Positions 16,356 through 24,968 of a DNA stretch of 64,000 bases are shown here, piece after piece. Position 1 is the first letter of the stretch. Every line of letters begins with the position of its first letter. The notes under the pieces are model-generated. The model had not been told where the DNA came from, searched no databases, and saw only the letters and a list, made by a program, of their open reading frames with translations. Position numbers and translations under genes: made by a program. The stretch is taken from contig JAVBSY010000109.1 of NCBI GenBank assembly GCA_031556475.1, positions 8,767 to 72,766 on the forward strand, read 5' to 3'. The DNA comes from Azoarcus sp031556475. GTDB lineage: Bacteria; Pseudomonadota; Gammaproteobacteria; Burkholderiales; Rhodocyclaceae.

Positions 16356-18536
16356 TCACAGGGCGAAGCGTTCGAGGCGGGCGGCGCGGCGGCGCTGCAG
16401 GGCACCGATGACCCAGCCCCGCAGGCCGGCAAGGAAACGGTCGAAAGCGGTCGGGTTGTGCACAATGTCCGCCCGGTAAAAGGACGGGCACAGCGCCGCG
16501 GCCTCCGCCACCTCGCCGCAGTTTCCACAGCCGACGCAGCCGTTGTCGACGGTCGCGACCGGGTCTTCCTTCAAGGGATCGCCGCTGTCCTTGACGCCCA
16601 GCGACGGACAGCCGGACAGGCGGATGCAGGCATGATCCCCGGTGCACACGTCGGCATCGACGCCGAAACGCTCCTTGACCACACGGTGGCCGGCCTTGAC
16701 CGCCTTGCTGAACAGCGGCTTCAGGCGGCGCTGCTTGTTCAGCATGCATTCGGACTGGGCGATGATGACCTTCGGCCCGTCGGTTTCCGTACTCAGCGCC
16801 TCCTTGAGCGTGTCGCGCATGCGCGCGACATCGTAGGTGCGGTCGATGGTGCGCACCCATTTCACCCCGACGCCGCGAATCGCGCTTTCGATCGGATTCT
16901 TGGTCGTGCGGCGCGGATTATCGGCGCGGGACGAAAGAATGTCCTGCCCCCCGGTGGCCGACGAGTAGTAATTGTCGACGATGACGATCACGCCATCGTT
17001 CTTGTTGAAGACCGCGTTGCCGATCCCCGAGGTCAGGCCGTTGTGCCAGAAACCGCCATCCCCCATCACCGAAATGGCGCGCTTGCCGCTCTTCACGTTG
17101 AAAGCCGAACTCGACGAGGCGCCGAGGCCGTAGCCCATCGTCGTCGCACCGAGATTGAACGGGGGCAGGATGGAAAACAGATGGCAGCCGATGTCGCAGG
17201 AAACATGGTGCGCCCCGACCTCCTTCTCCATCAGCTTCATCGCCGCGAAGATCGGCCGCTCCGGGCAGCCGACGCAAAACCCTGCCGGGCGGGGCGGCAC
17301 CACCTGCGCCAGATCCTTGACGCGCGGATGAAAGACGATCGGCTGCGCCCCCGTTCCCGCGCCCGAACCACCCTTCACGGCGGTTTCGGCCGGCGCCGGC
17401 AGCAGGGCCGGTTGCCGCGCCTTCAGGAACGCCGCGATGCCATCCCTCATCGCCTGCGTGGTGTATTCGCCCGCGAGCGGCAGCACATCCTTGCCGGACA
17501 AATGCGTATCCACGCCGGCCTTGCGCAGGATGGCGTGCAGGTTCTGCTCGATGTAGTCCGGCTGCCCTTCCTCCAGCAGCAGCACGGCGCTCTTGCCGGA
17601 ACAGAACTCGATCACCTCGCTGTCGATGACCGGGTAGGTGACGTTCATCACATACAGCGGAATGCGGCTGTTGCCGAAGGAATCCGCCAGCCCGAGCAAT
17701 TGCAGGGCGCGGATGACGCCGTTGTACAGGCCGCCCTGCAGGATCAGACCGATGTCTTCGCGATCGCCGGGAAAGAATTCATTGAGCTTGCGCTGGCGGA
17801 TGAACTCCACCGCGGCCGGCCAGCGCCGCTCGATTTTTTCCTTCTCGTGCAGGAACGAGGCCGGCGGCAGCACGATGCGGCTGGTGTCGCGCGCGGGATT
17901 TTCGAGCGCCTGCTGGATACCGAAGGCCGGGCGCCGGTTCTCCTTGGTGACGAAGCGGCCGTGGACATGACAGGAACGAATCCGGACCTGCAACATCACC
18001 GGCGTGCTGCTGGCCTCGGACAATTCGAAGCCATCCTCCACCGCCTTGACGATCGATTCGAGATTGGGCCGGGGGTCCAACAACCAGATCTGCGACTTCA
18101 TCGCGAAGGCGTGGGAGCGCTCCTGCATGATCGAGGAACCCTCGCCGTAATCCTCGCCGACGATGATCAGCGCGCCACCGGTAACGCCGCCCGAAGCCAG
18201 ATTCGCCAGCGCATCGGAAGCGACGTTCGTCCCTACCGTCGATTTCCACGTCACCGCGCCACGCACGGGATACATCACCGATGCGGCCAGCATCGCGGCG
18301 GCCGTCGCCTCCGACGCGCTGGCCTCGAAATGGACGCCCAGTTCCTCCAGGATTTCCTCGGCGTCGGCCAGCACATCCATCAGGTGGGAGATCGGCGAGC
18401 CCTGGTAGCCGCCGACATAGCCGACGCCGGACTGCAGCAATGCCTTCGTGATGGCCAATATGCCTTCACCACGAAACTCCTCGCCAGCCTGCAGGCGCAG
18501 CAACTCGACCTCTTTCTTGAACGAGCGTTCGGCCAC
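16356..18536 (-). CDS. Indolepyruvate ferredoxin oxidoreductase alpha-type subunit (TPP-dependent, with 4Fe-4S domain)
   Basis: 726 residues, GTG start with GGAG upstream; first gene of the operon. The N-terminal pyrimidine-binding domain begins near EGILAITKALLQSGVGYVGG. The TPP/Mg site is GDGGFWHNGLTSGIGNAVFN near residue 480. The C-terminus carries two iron-sulfur motifs (CTGDHACIRLSGCP and CVGCGNCGEV...CP). Archaeal IorA converts indolepyruvate to indoleacetyl-CoA. Here the more telling candidate is isatinate (2-aminophenylglyoxylate), also an aromatic 2-oxoacid, whose oxidative decarboxylation gives 2-aminobenzoyl-CoA, the substrate of the fused monooxygenase/reductase at 1669-3972. Electrons would go to ferredoxin. 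Confidence 0.9.
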   Translation of the reverse strand: MAERSFKKEVELLRLQAGEEFRGEGILAITKALLQSGVGYVGGYQGSPISHLMDVLADAEEILEELGVHFEASASEATAAAMLAASVMYPVRGAVTWKSTVGTNVASDALANLASGGVTGGALIIVGEDYGEGSSIMQERSHAFAMKSQIWLLDPRPNLESIVKAVEDGFELSEASSTPVMLQVRIRSCHVHGRFVTKENRRPAFGIQQALENPARDTSRIVLPPASFLHEKEKIERRWPAAVEFIRQRKLNEFFPGDREDIGLILQGGLYNGVIRALQLLGLADSFGNSRIPLYVMNVTYPVIDSEVIEFCSGKSAVLLLEEGQPDYIEQNLHAILRKAGVDTHLSGKDVLPLAGEYTTQAMRDGIAAFLKARQPALLPAPAETAVKGGSGAGTGAQPIVFHPRVKDLAQVVPPRPAGFCVGCPERPIFAAMKLMEKEVGAHHVSCDIGCHLFSILPPFNLGATTMGYGLGASSSSAFNVKSGKRAISVMGDGGFWHNGLTSGIGNAVFNKNDGVIVIVDNYYSSATGGQDILSSRADNPRRTTKNPIESAIRGVGVKWVRTIDRTYDVARMRDTLKEALSTETDGPKVIIAQSECMLNKQRRLKPLFSKAVKAGHRVVKERFGVDADVCTGDHACIRLSGCPSLGVKDSGDPLKEDPVATVDNGCVGCGNCGEVAEAAALCPSFYRADIVHNPTAFDRFLAGLRGWVIGALQRRRAARLERFAL

Positions 18537-18597
18537 CCTTGTCTCCTACTATTGATCCGCCCGCTCGACCCAGTGGCCTGCATGCGATTTTGAAGAT

Positions 18598-18626
18598 ACT
18601 TTATTGTTGAATAATTTGACTGTCAA
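18598..18626 (-). promoter_or_regulatory. Promoter of the main catabolic operon with a palindromic operator over the -35 box
   Basis: On the minus strand a consensus -35 TTGACA (18621-18626) and a -10 TAAAGT (18598-18603) are separated by exactly 17 bases. This puts transcription start near 18591, about 55 bases before the GTG of the first gene. The -35 is half of the palindrome TTGAC-N-GTCAA (18616-18626), a plausible MarR-type operator where binding would block RNA polymerase. Confidence 0.65.
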
Positions 18627-19154
18627 GTATATGGGCAAGATTTTATACAGAAAGAAAAATATGTTAATAAACATACTGTTATGAAACTATTTTGCCACCA
18701 CCCGGAGACAACCCACCCGAGAAAGGCTACGAAACCCGGGAAAAAAAGGCAGATACACGCCACTGCACACCCGGCAGCGCTCACTTGATGATCAGGTATC
18801 GTCAGCACGGCAGGCAGCACACAATATCAAGCAGGCCCGTCGCCGCGCATCCGGAAAACCCTTTAGAAACAAACGCAACGCTCCCAACCTGGCCACTTCG
18901 ACGACGGGCAATCGACCCGTTCACCTGCTCGTCACCGCACTGCCGCCGACAAACGCGGCAATACCGGCTTTTCAAGCATCGGAGCAACAGGCGGTTCGCC
19001 TCCGAAAAGAGCAGATGGTATTGTTCAGACGGTGCGCCTCCCCAGGACCACCGATTCGGCTTGCCGATAGCGAAACGTCGGAACGTGGATCGATACCTGG
19101 GCAGACAGCCAGCCCCTGAATCCAACCACAATAAAAATCGTCCAAGACGGGCAC
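18627..19154. other. Intergenic region between the catabolic operon and the polysaccharide export genes
   Basis: The first 70 bases are AT-rich and contain the 12-mer TTTATACAGAAA (18642-18653), shared with the monooxygenase/reductase upstream region. The rest is of ordinary GC content. Open frames on both strands here have no recognisable protein character or start signals. The plus-strand promoter for wzm should lie here, but I cannot point to it. Confidence 0.6.
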
Positions 19155-20006
19155 ATGGGACGAAATGCTGAATTCATGAACAACGTAAAACCTCAGTCCA
19201 GTTTTCACCCACTGATGGTCATGCAATCGTTGTCTGCGCATCGCGGCATCATCCGGCAATTCGTCAAGCGGGAAATCGCCGGGCGTTACAAGGGTTCCTT
19301 TCTCGGACTGCTCTGGTCCTTCATCAATCCCCTGTTGACGCTTCTGATCTATACCTTTGTCTTTGGCGTGGTATTCAAGTCGCGCTGGCGTTCCGACTCC
19401 ATCGGCCACATGGAATTCGCGGTAGTGATGTTCGCAGGCGTTCTGGTGCATGGGCTGATTGCGGAATGCCTGCAGCGCGCGCCCACCCTGATCGTAGGCA
19501 ATCCGAATTTCGTCAAGAAAGTCGTGTTCCCGCTGGAAATCCTGCCCTGGATCACCATTGGCACCGCGCTGTTTCACACCCTGGTCGCATTCTCGATCCT
19601 GGTTTGCGCCATATTCATATGGCAAGGCCATGTGCCTCTGACGGCGATCCTCGTGCCGGTCATCCTGGCGCCTTTTGTGATCCTGACCGCCGGCCTGACG
19701 TGGTTTCTGGCGTCGCTCGGGGTTTATCTGCGCGATCTGGGACAAATGATGGGAATCGTCACCGCATTCCTGATCTTCATGGCGCCGGTGTTCTACCCAT
19801 TGCATTCCGTCCCCGAAACGCTGCAGCCGCTTTTTTATCTGAACCCCGTCACGTTCATCGTCGAACAGACTCGCAATGCCGCCATCTGGGGCAATGCGGT
19901 CGACTGGCGCGGCTGGCTGATCTATCTGGCGGTCGCCTACCTCGTGGCCTGCGCCGGGCTATGGTGGTTTCAAAAAACGCGCAAGGGATTTTCGGATGTG
20001 CTCTGA
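19155..20006 (+). CDS. wzm: O-antigen/polysaccharide ABC transporter permease, Wzm-like
   Basis: 283 residues (276 if it starts at the ATG at 19176; neither start has a strong SD). It is an ABC-2 type permease of the polysaccharide exporter group: FVKREIAGRYKGSFLGLLWSF opens the family, followed by six hydrophobic segments and PVFYPLHSVPETLQPLFYLNP before the last ones. Its end overlaps the start of the ATPase gene by 11 bases. With Wzt it moves undecaprenyl-linked polysaccharide across the inner membrane. Confidence 0.93.
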   Translation: MGRNAEFMNNVKPQSSFHPLMVMQSLSAHRGIIRQFVKREIAGRYKGSFLGLLWSFINPLLTLLIYTFVFGVVFKSRWRSDSIGHMEFAVVMFAGVLVHGLIAECLQRAPTLIVGNPNFVKKVVFPLEILPWITIGTALFHTLVAFSILVCAIFIWQGHVPLTAILVPVILAPFVILTAGLTWFLASLGVYLRDLGQMMGIVTAFLIFMAPVFYPLHSVPETLQPLFYLNPVTFIVEQTRNAAIWGNAVDWRGWLIYLAVAYLVACAGLWWFQKTRKGFSDVL

Positions 20007-21417
20007 GAGATCCCCCGCAGCGGCGATACGGATCGCTGGCCTGGGCAAGCGCTACGAAATCTATTCCCGGCCCAAGGACCGCCTGAAGCAAATGATCATG
20101 CCGCGGCTGAAACGCATGATCGGCATGCATCCGCCCGAATATTTCCGCGAGTTCTGGGCCCTGCGCGGTATCGATTTCACGGTGTGGCAAGGCGAGACCG
20201 TCGCCATCATCGGCTCGAACGGCTCGGGAAAATCGACCTTGCTGCAGTTGATCTGCGGCACGCTGCATCCGACGGAAGGCGAAGTCGGCGTCACAGGGCG
20301 GATTGCCGCGCTGCTCGAACTCGGAGCCGGATTCAATCCCGAGTTCACCGGCGAGGAGAATATTTATCTCAGCGGCATGGTGTATGGGATCGACGAAGCC
20401 ACGCTCACGGAACGCTTCGATTCGATCGTCGCTTTCGCGGAGATAGGCGAATTCATCGCCCAACCGGTCAAGACCTACTCCAGCGGCATGTATGTCCGCC
20501 TGGCTTTCGCCATCGCGGCGCACGTCGACGCCGACGTGCTGGTCATCGACGAGGCATTGTCGGTGGGCGATGTGCGCTTCACGCAAAAGTGCATGCGTTT
20601 TTTGCGGGCGTTCCAGCAGAAAGGAACCGTGCTGTTCGTCAGTCACGATACAAGCGCCGTGACGTCGCTTTGTTCGCGAGCGATCTGGCTCGACCATGGC
20701 GCGCTGAAGATGGACAGCAGCGCCAAGGAGACGGTCGAAGCCTATCTGGCGCAACAGCATGCGCTGGACAGAAGGGCACGGGGAGAAACGGTTGCAGTCG
20801 CGGCAGTGACAGGCAAGCCGGATCGCCCGGACAGACCGGCAAGGAGCGAAACGGTATCCGACACGGCCGGAGCGGACGAGGCGGACCCACGCTGGGAGGC
20901 ATTGCGCGCACAAGGCAGGGGCGTTCGGATGGAGGTGTTCGAATTCGATTCCGATCACGTTGGCAACGATTTCGGCACGCGCGGCGCAACGGTCGTAAAC
21001 GTCGAGCTTCACGGTGAAAACGGCAGACGGCTCGACCTCGTCCATGGCGGCGAAATCGTCGAATTGAAGATCGGCGCCAAGCTGCATGTCCCGCTCGAGA
21101 ACATCATCCTCGGCTTTTACCTGAAAGACCGCCTGGGACAACGGCTGTTCGGCGACAACACGTTTCTTTCGACACAGGATCGGACCGTGTGCGCCGAGGC
21201 AGGTCAATGCTGCTCTGCCGTGTTCCGCTTCAGAATGCCCATCCTCCCGGCGGGCACGTATTCGATCGACGCCGCCATCGCCTCGGGGACACAGGACGAT
21301 CACACGCAGCAGCACTGGGTGCATGACGCCCTGGCGCTTCGCGCTGTCGAGAGTTCGATGCGCCATGGGCTGGTCGGCATTCCAATGCTTGGCATCACTG
21401 TTTTCAAGGAAGGGTAG
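19996..21417 (+). CDS. wzt: Polysaccharide ABC transporter ATPase, Wzt-like with C-terminal carbohydrate-recognition domain
   Basis: 473 residues. Walker A GSNGSGKSTLL near residue 74, signature YSSGMYVRLAFAIA near 170 and Walker B VLVIDEALSVGD near 190 are intact. From about residue 295 comes a beta-rich domain (VNVELHGENGRRLDLVHGGEI; TFLSTQDRTV) like the Wzt C-terminal domain, which in E. coli O9a and Klebsiella reads the modified non-reducing end of the glycan. That implies export of a capped polymer. The next gene begins with a methyltransferase domain, a candidate for the capping enzyme. Confidence 0.93.
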   Translation: MCSERSPAAAIRIAGLGKRYEIYSRPKDRLKQMIMPRLKRMIGMHPPEYFREFWALRGIDFTVWQGETVAIIGSNGSGKSTLLQLICGTLHPTEGEVGVTGRIAALLELGAGFNPEFTGEENIYLSGMVYGIDEATLTERFDSIVAFAEIGEFIAQPVKTYSSGMYVRLAFAIAAHVDADVLVIDEALSVGDVRFTQKCMRFLRAFQQKGTVLFVSHDTSAVTSLCSRAIWLDHGALKMDSSAKETVEAYLAQQHALDRRARGETVAVAAVTGKPDRPDRPARSETVSDTAGADEADPRWEALRAQGRGVRMEVFEFDSDHVGNDFGTRGATVVNVELHGENGRRLDLVHGGEIVELKIGAKLHVPLENIILGFYLKDRLGQRLFGDNTFLSTQDRTVCAEAGQCCSAVFRFRMPILPAGTYSIDAAIASGTQDDHTQQHWVHDALALRAVESSMRHGLVGIPMLGITVFKEG

Positions 21418-21421
21418 ATCC

Positions 21422-24400
21422 ATGCTCGACTTTACCGGTGAGCGCTTCATACCCACCGAGGAAGGGGAGATCCGCTACGAGCATATGCATCGCTATGGCT
21501 GCGTGCTCGACCTGGCGGCGGGACGCGACGTGCTCGACATCGCCTGCGGCGAGGGATACGGCTCCGCCATGCTCGCGGGCCGGGCCCGATCGGTGATCGG
21601 AATCGACATCTCCGAAAAAGCCGCCGCCCATGCACGCGCCAGCTATCGAAACCTGCCGAATCTGAGCTTCATGGCGGGTAACGCCACGGCTATCCCGCTG
21701 GCCGACGCCTGCGTCGATGTGGTGGTGTCTTTCGAGACGATCGAACACCTTGGCGGGCAAGAGGAGATGATTGCCCAAATTCGCCGGGTGTTGCGTCCAG
21801 ACGGCGTATTGATCATCTCTTCGCCCAACCGGAAAGCATATTCGGATGATCGCGATTATCGTAACGAATACCACGTCAAGGAGCTTTATTTCGAAGAGCT
21901 GAATGCGCTGTTGCGCTCCCGGTTTCCCCGGGTCAGGTATTACGGTCAACGGTTGGCGACAAATTCGCTGCTGTTGCCTCTGCACGGCACGGAAACAAGT
22001 TATCAGGCATTGACACTGCACGGCGGTGAACTCAGGAAAGCGACAGCGGTGGCGACGGCGGCGGAGACGATGTATTTCATCGCCGTCTGTTCCGCCGAAG
22101 GGGTCGCCTCGCCCTCCATGCCCGCATCGGTTTTTTTCGAGGACGGCACCGATCTCCATGCCACACATGAAAAAGTGGCACGCTGGGCCAAACGCCTCAG
22201 CGCCGAAGAATCCGCTGTCCGGGAACGTCTCGGCGAATTGCAACACGAGTTCGACCGACGGAGCGAATGGGCACTGTCCCTCGACCGGGAGGTAACCCAA
22301 TTGCGCAGCCAGTTGGAAAAAACCCGGAACGAGCTTGAGCAGCGGAGCGAATGGGCGTTGTCGCTCGACCGTGAAGCAACCCAATTACGCGGCCGGTTGG
22401 AAGAAACCCGGAACGAACTCGAACAACGGAACACACGGTTGCAGGAAGCGGAAGCCGAGCGAACCCGAATGCAGCGGATTCATACCGAATGCAGCGATAC
22501 GCTGCGGACGGTCTTGAGCTCGCGGTCGTGGAGGCTGACACGCCCGCTGCGTTTCGCCGCACGGCTCGTCCGCGGTGAATTCGGAGCGGCACGTGCCGGC
22601 CTGCGCCCCTTCGCGGTCAAGATGGGGAACACGTTCTACCGCAAGGCGCCGCTGCCGAGAAAATGGAAAAACTATTTCGTCGACATTGCCTACCGCCACT
22701 GCGGTTCCCTGTTCGAGGGAGTGGTTCACTACGAAGTATGGCGCCGCCATTACGATGGAACAGCCCCGGCACAAGTGCAAGCCGGTCCGGCGACGGCGGA
22801 CGAAATCGAATCGATGCTCGGCTCACTGCACCTGGATGAAGTCGAAACGCCTGTCGTGTCGGTAATCATTCCGACCTATGGCAACGCCGGCTATACGCTC
22901 TCGTGCATACGCTCTATTTGTACCCATCGGCCCGCAGTGCCGATAGAGGTTCTCGTCGTCGAAGACGCCTCCGGAGACGAGGAAATCCTCCGGTTGCGGG
23001 AAATTCCCGGGCTGCGTTTCGTGGCGAATGACTCGAACCTTGGCTTCATCCTGTCGTGCAACCACGCCGCGGGTCTGGCACGCGGGAAATACCTCCATTT
23101 TCTCAATAACGACACCCAGGTCACCACGGGATGGCTGGATACCATGCTGGCGCTGTTCGACACCGAAGAAGACTGCGGCATGGTGGGTTCGAAGCTCGTA
23201 TATCCGGACGGACGTTTGCAGGAAGCGGGAGGAATCCTGTGGCGCGATGGTTCCGCCTGGAATTTCGGCCGGCTCGACGAGCCGACGCGCAGCGCTTACA
23301 ACTATGTCAAGGACGTCGACTACTGCTCGGGAGCATCGCTGTTGATTCCGGCTGCGCTTTTCCGTGCCCTGAACGGCTTCGACGAGCATTATGCTCCGGC
23401 GTATTACGAAGACTCCGACCTGGCATTCCGCGTCCGCGCCGCGGGCAGACGGGTGCTCTATCAGCCGGAATCGGTCGTCATCCATCATGAAGGCGTTTCG
23501 CATGGCACCGATACCGCCAGCGGCGTGAAGGCGCATCAGATCGCAAACCAAAAGAAATTCCGCGCACGCTGGAAGGAAGTGCTCGACCGCGAGCACTTCG
23601 ACAACGGCACCCACGTTTTCCATGCGCGCGAACGCTCCGCCGCCAGGAAAACGATCCTCGTGATTGACCACTATGTACCGCAACCCGACCGCGACGCGGG
23701 ATCGCGCTCGATGTGGTGCATTCTCCGCGTTCTGAAAAAAATGGGCCTGAACGTGAAGTTCTGGCCGCAAAACCTTTGGCATGACCCCGGCTATGTTTCG
23801 ATCCTGCAGCAGGCTGGCATCGAGGTTTTCTACGGGGGCGAGTTCCAGAACGTTTTCACCGACTGGATGGCGGAGCACGGTGCCGCGCTCGATTACGTAT
23901 TCCTGAGCCGGCCAACCGTGGCGCCGGACTTTCTACCTGCCGTGCGTGCGCACAGCCGAGCCAAGGTGCTGTACTACGGACACGACATACATCACGCAAG
24001 AATGCTGGGCGAATACACGCTGACCGGCACGGAAACACTGCGCAGGAAAGCCGATGCGATGCGTGCGCAGGAACTGGCGCTATGGAAAAGCGTGGATGTC
24101 GTCTACTACCCATCGTCATCCGAAACCTCGACCGTACTCGAAACAGTCCCGGAAGCCACCGCAAGAACCATACCGCTGTATTTCTTCGACAACGATCCGC
24201 CTGGCATGGCGGAACCGTCACCACGAGAACGCAAGGGAATTCTCTTTGTGGCGGGCTTCGCCCATCCGCCCAATGTGGATGCGGCGAAATGGCTGGTACA
24301 GGAAATCATGCCCGCGATACGGCTGCATGCTCCAGGCGTGCATCTCTGGCTCGTGGGCTCCAATCCGACTGACGAAGTCCGCAATCTCGCCGCAGACAAC

Positions 24401-24796
24401 ATTACCGTTACCGGACATGTCACGGATCCGCAATTGCTCGATTTCTACCGCAGCGCTCGCGTCGCGATCGTGCCTCTACGTTTCGGCGCGGGAATGAAGG
24501 GAAAGGTCGTGGAAGCACTGAATTATGGACTGCCCCTGGTCACCACTTCCGTGGGCGCCCAGGGCCTCGACGGGCTGGAAAACGTGGCTTCCGTTTCGAA
24601 TGACGCATACGTGCTGGCGCAGCAAACCGTGACGCTTCTGAACGACGACGATCACTGGTGCAAGGTTGCAGAGAAGGCGAAAATCTATGCCGCCAGCCGG
24701 TTTTCCGCGCAGGCAATGGAGAACGTGCTGCGGCTTGACATCGACACACCCACCCCGTGCCATGTGCAGTCAGAAACATCGAATGCCATGAAATAG
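21422..24796 (+). CDS. Methyltransferase / coiled coil / GT2 / GT4 multidomain glycosyltransferase
   Basis: 1124 residues; the ATG at 21422 follows AAGGAAGGG and lies 4 bases after the wzt stop. Residues 1-235 are a class I SAM methyltransferase (DIACGEGYGSAML near 39, FETIEHL near 103). Residues 255-370 are a charged coiled coil with two 28-residue repeats. Residues 476-700 are a GT2 glycosyltransferase (VSVIIPTYGN, FLNNDTQ near 560, YYEDSD near 660). Residues 743-1110 are a GT4-like glycosyltransferase (GILFVAGFAHPPN near 938, FGAGMKGKVVEALNYGLPLVTT near 1021). Methyl capping plus coiled-coil spacing recalls WbdD, the terminator and ruler of E. coli O9a, but here the polymerising domains are in the same chain. 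Sugar specificity cannot be read. Confidence 0.92.
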   Translation: MLDFTGERFIPTEEGEIRYEHMHRYGCVLDLAAGRDVLDIACGEGYGSAMLAGRARSVIGIDISEKAAAHARASYRNLPNLSFMAGNATAIPLADACVDVVVSFETIEHLGGQEEMIAQIRRVLRPDGVLIISSPNRKAYSDDRDYRNEYHVKELYFEELNALLRSRFPRVRYYGQRLATNSLLLPLHGTETSYQALTLHGGELRKATAVATAAETMYFIAVCSAEGVASPSMPASVFFEDGTDLHATHEKVARWAKRLSAEESAVRERLGELQHEFDRRSEWALSLDREVTQLRSQLEKTRNELEQRSEWALSLDREATQLRGRLEETRNELEQRNTRLQEAEAERTRMQRIHTECSDTLRTVLSSRSWRLTRPLRFAARLVRGEFGAARAGLRPFAVKMGNTFYRKAPLPRKWKNYFVDIAYRHCGSLFEGVVHYEVWRRHYDGTAPAQVQAGPATADEIESMLGSLHLDEVETPVVSVIIPTYGNAGYTLSCIRSICTHRPAVPIEVLVVEDASGDEEILRLREIPGLRFVANDSNLGFILSCNHAAGLARGKYLHFLNNDTQVTTGWLDTMLALFDTEEDCGMVGSKLVYPDGRLQEAGGILWRDGSAWNFGRLDEPTRSAYNYVKDVDYCSGASLLIPAALFRALNGFDEHYAPAYYEDSDLAFRVRAAGRRVLYQPESVVIHHEGVSHGTDTASGVKAHQIANQKKFRARWKEVLDREHFDNGTHVFHARERSAARKTILVIDHYVPQPDRDAGSRSMWCILRVLKKMGLNVKFWPQNLWHDPGYVSILQQAGIEVFYGGEFQNVFTDWMAEHGAALDYVFLSRPTVAPDFLPAVRAHSRAKVLYYGHDIHHARMLGEYTLTGTETLRRKADAMRAQELALWKSVDVVYYPSSSETSTVLETVPEATARTIPLYFFDNDPPGMAEPSPRERKGILFVAGFAHPPNVDAAKWLVQEIMPAIRLHAPGVHLWLVGSNPTDEVRNLAADNITVTGHVTDPQLLDFYRSARVAIVPLRFGAGMKGKVVEALNYGLPLVTTSVGAQGLDGLENVASVSNDAYVLAQQTVTLLNDDDHWCKVAEKAKIYAASRFSAQAMENVLRLDIDTPTPCHVQSETSNAMK
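22258..22425 (+). repeat. 84-bp in-frame tandem repeat inside the coiled-coil segment
   Basis: Two copies with a period of 84 bases (28 residues, four heptads). Each encodes RSEWALSLDRE followed by TQLR and TRNELEQ. The copies differ mostly at silent or conservative positions, so the duplication is not brand new but is kept in frame. It lengthens the coiled coil by whole heptads. Confidence 0.9.
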
Positions 24797-24968
24797 CCAA
24801 AAGGACATGACCCGCCCCCTGTCCCGGCTCAGGAGAAGGAGGTACTCAACCGCAAGGGAAGCGGGCAAGACCAGCCCCACGATACGGCTTCGGGCGCATA
24901 ATTACCGGCGTTTATTATCCTTGCACCGTTTCCGTATCGCGCAGCTGTGCGCGCCAGAGGCCATTTCC

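Noticed and set aside
18692..19171. Open frames in the region before wzm
   Set aside because: Composition is not protein-like on either strand and there are no start signals; treated as intergenic.
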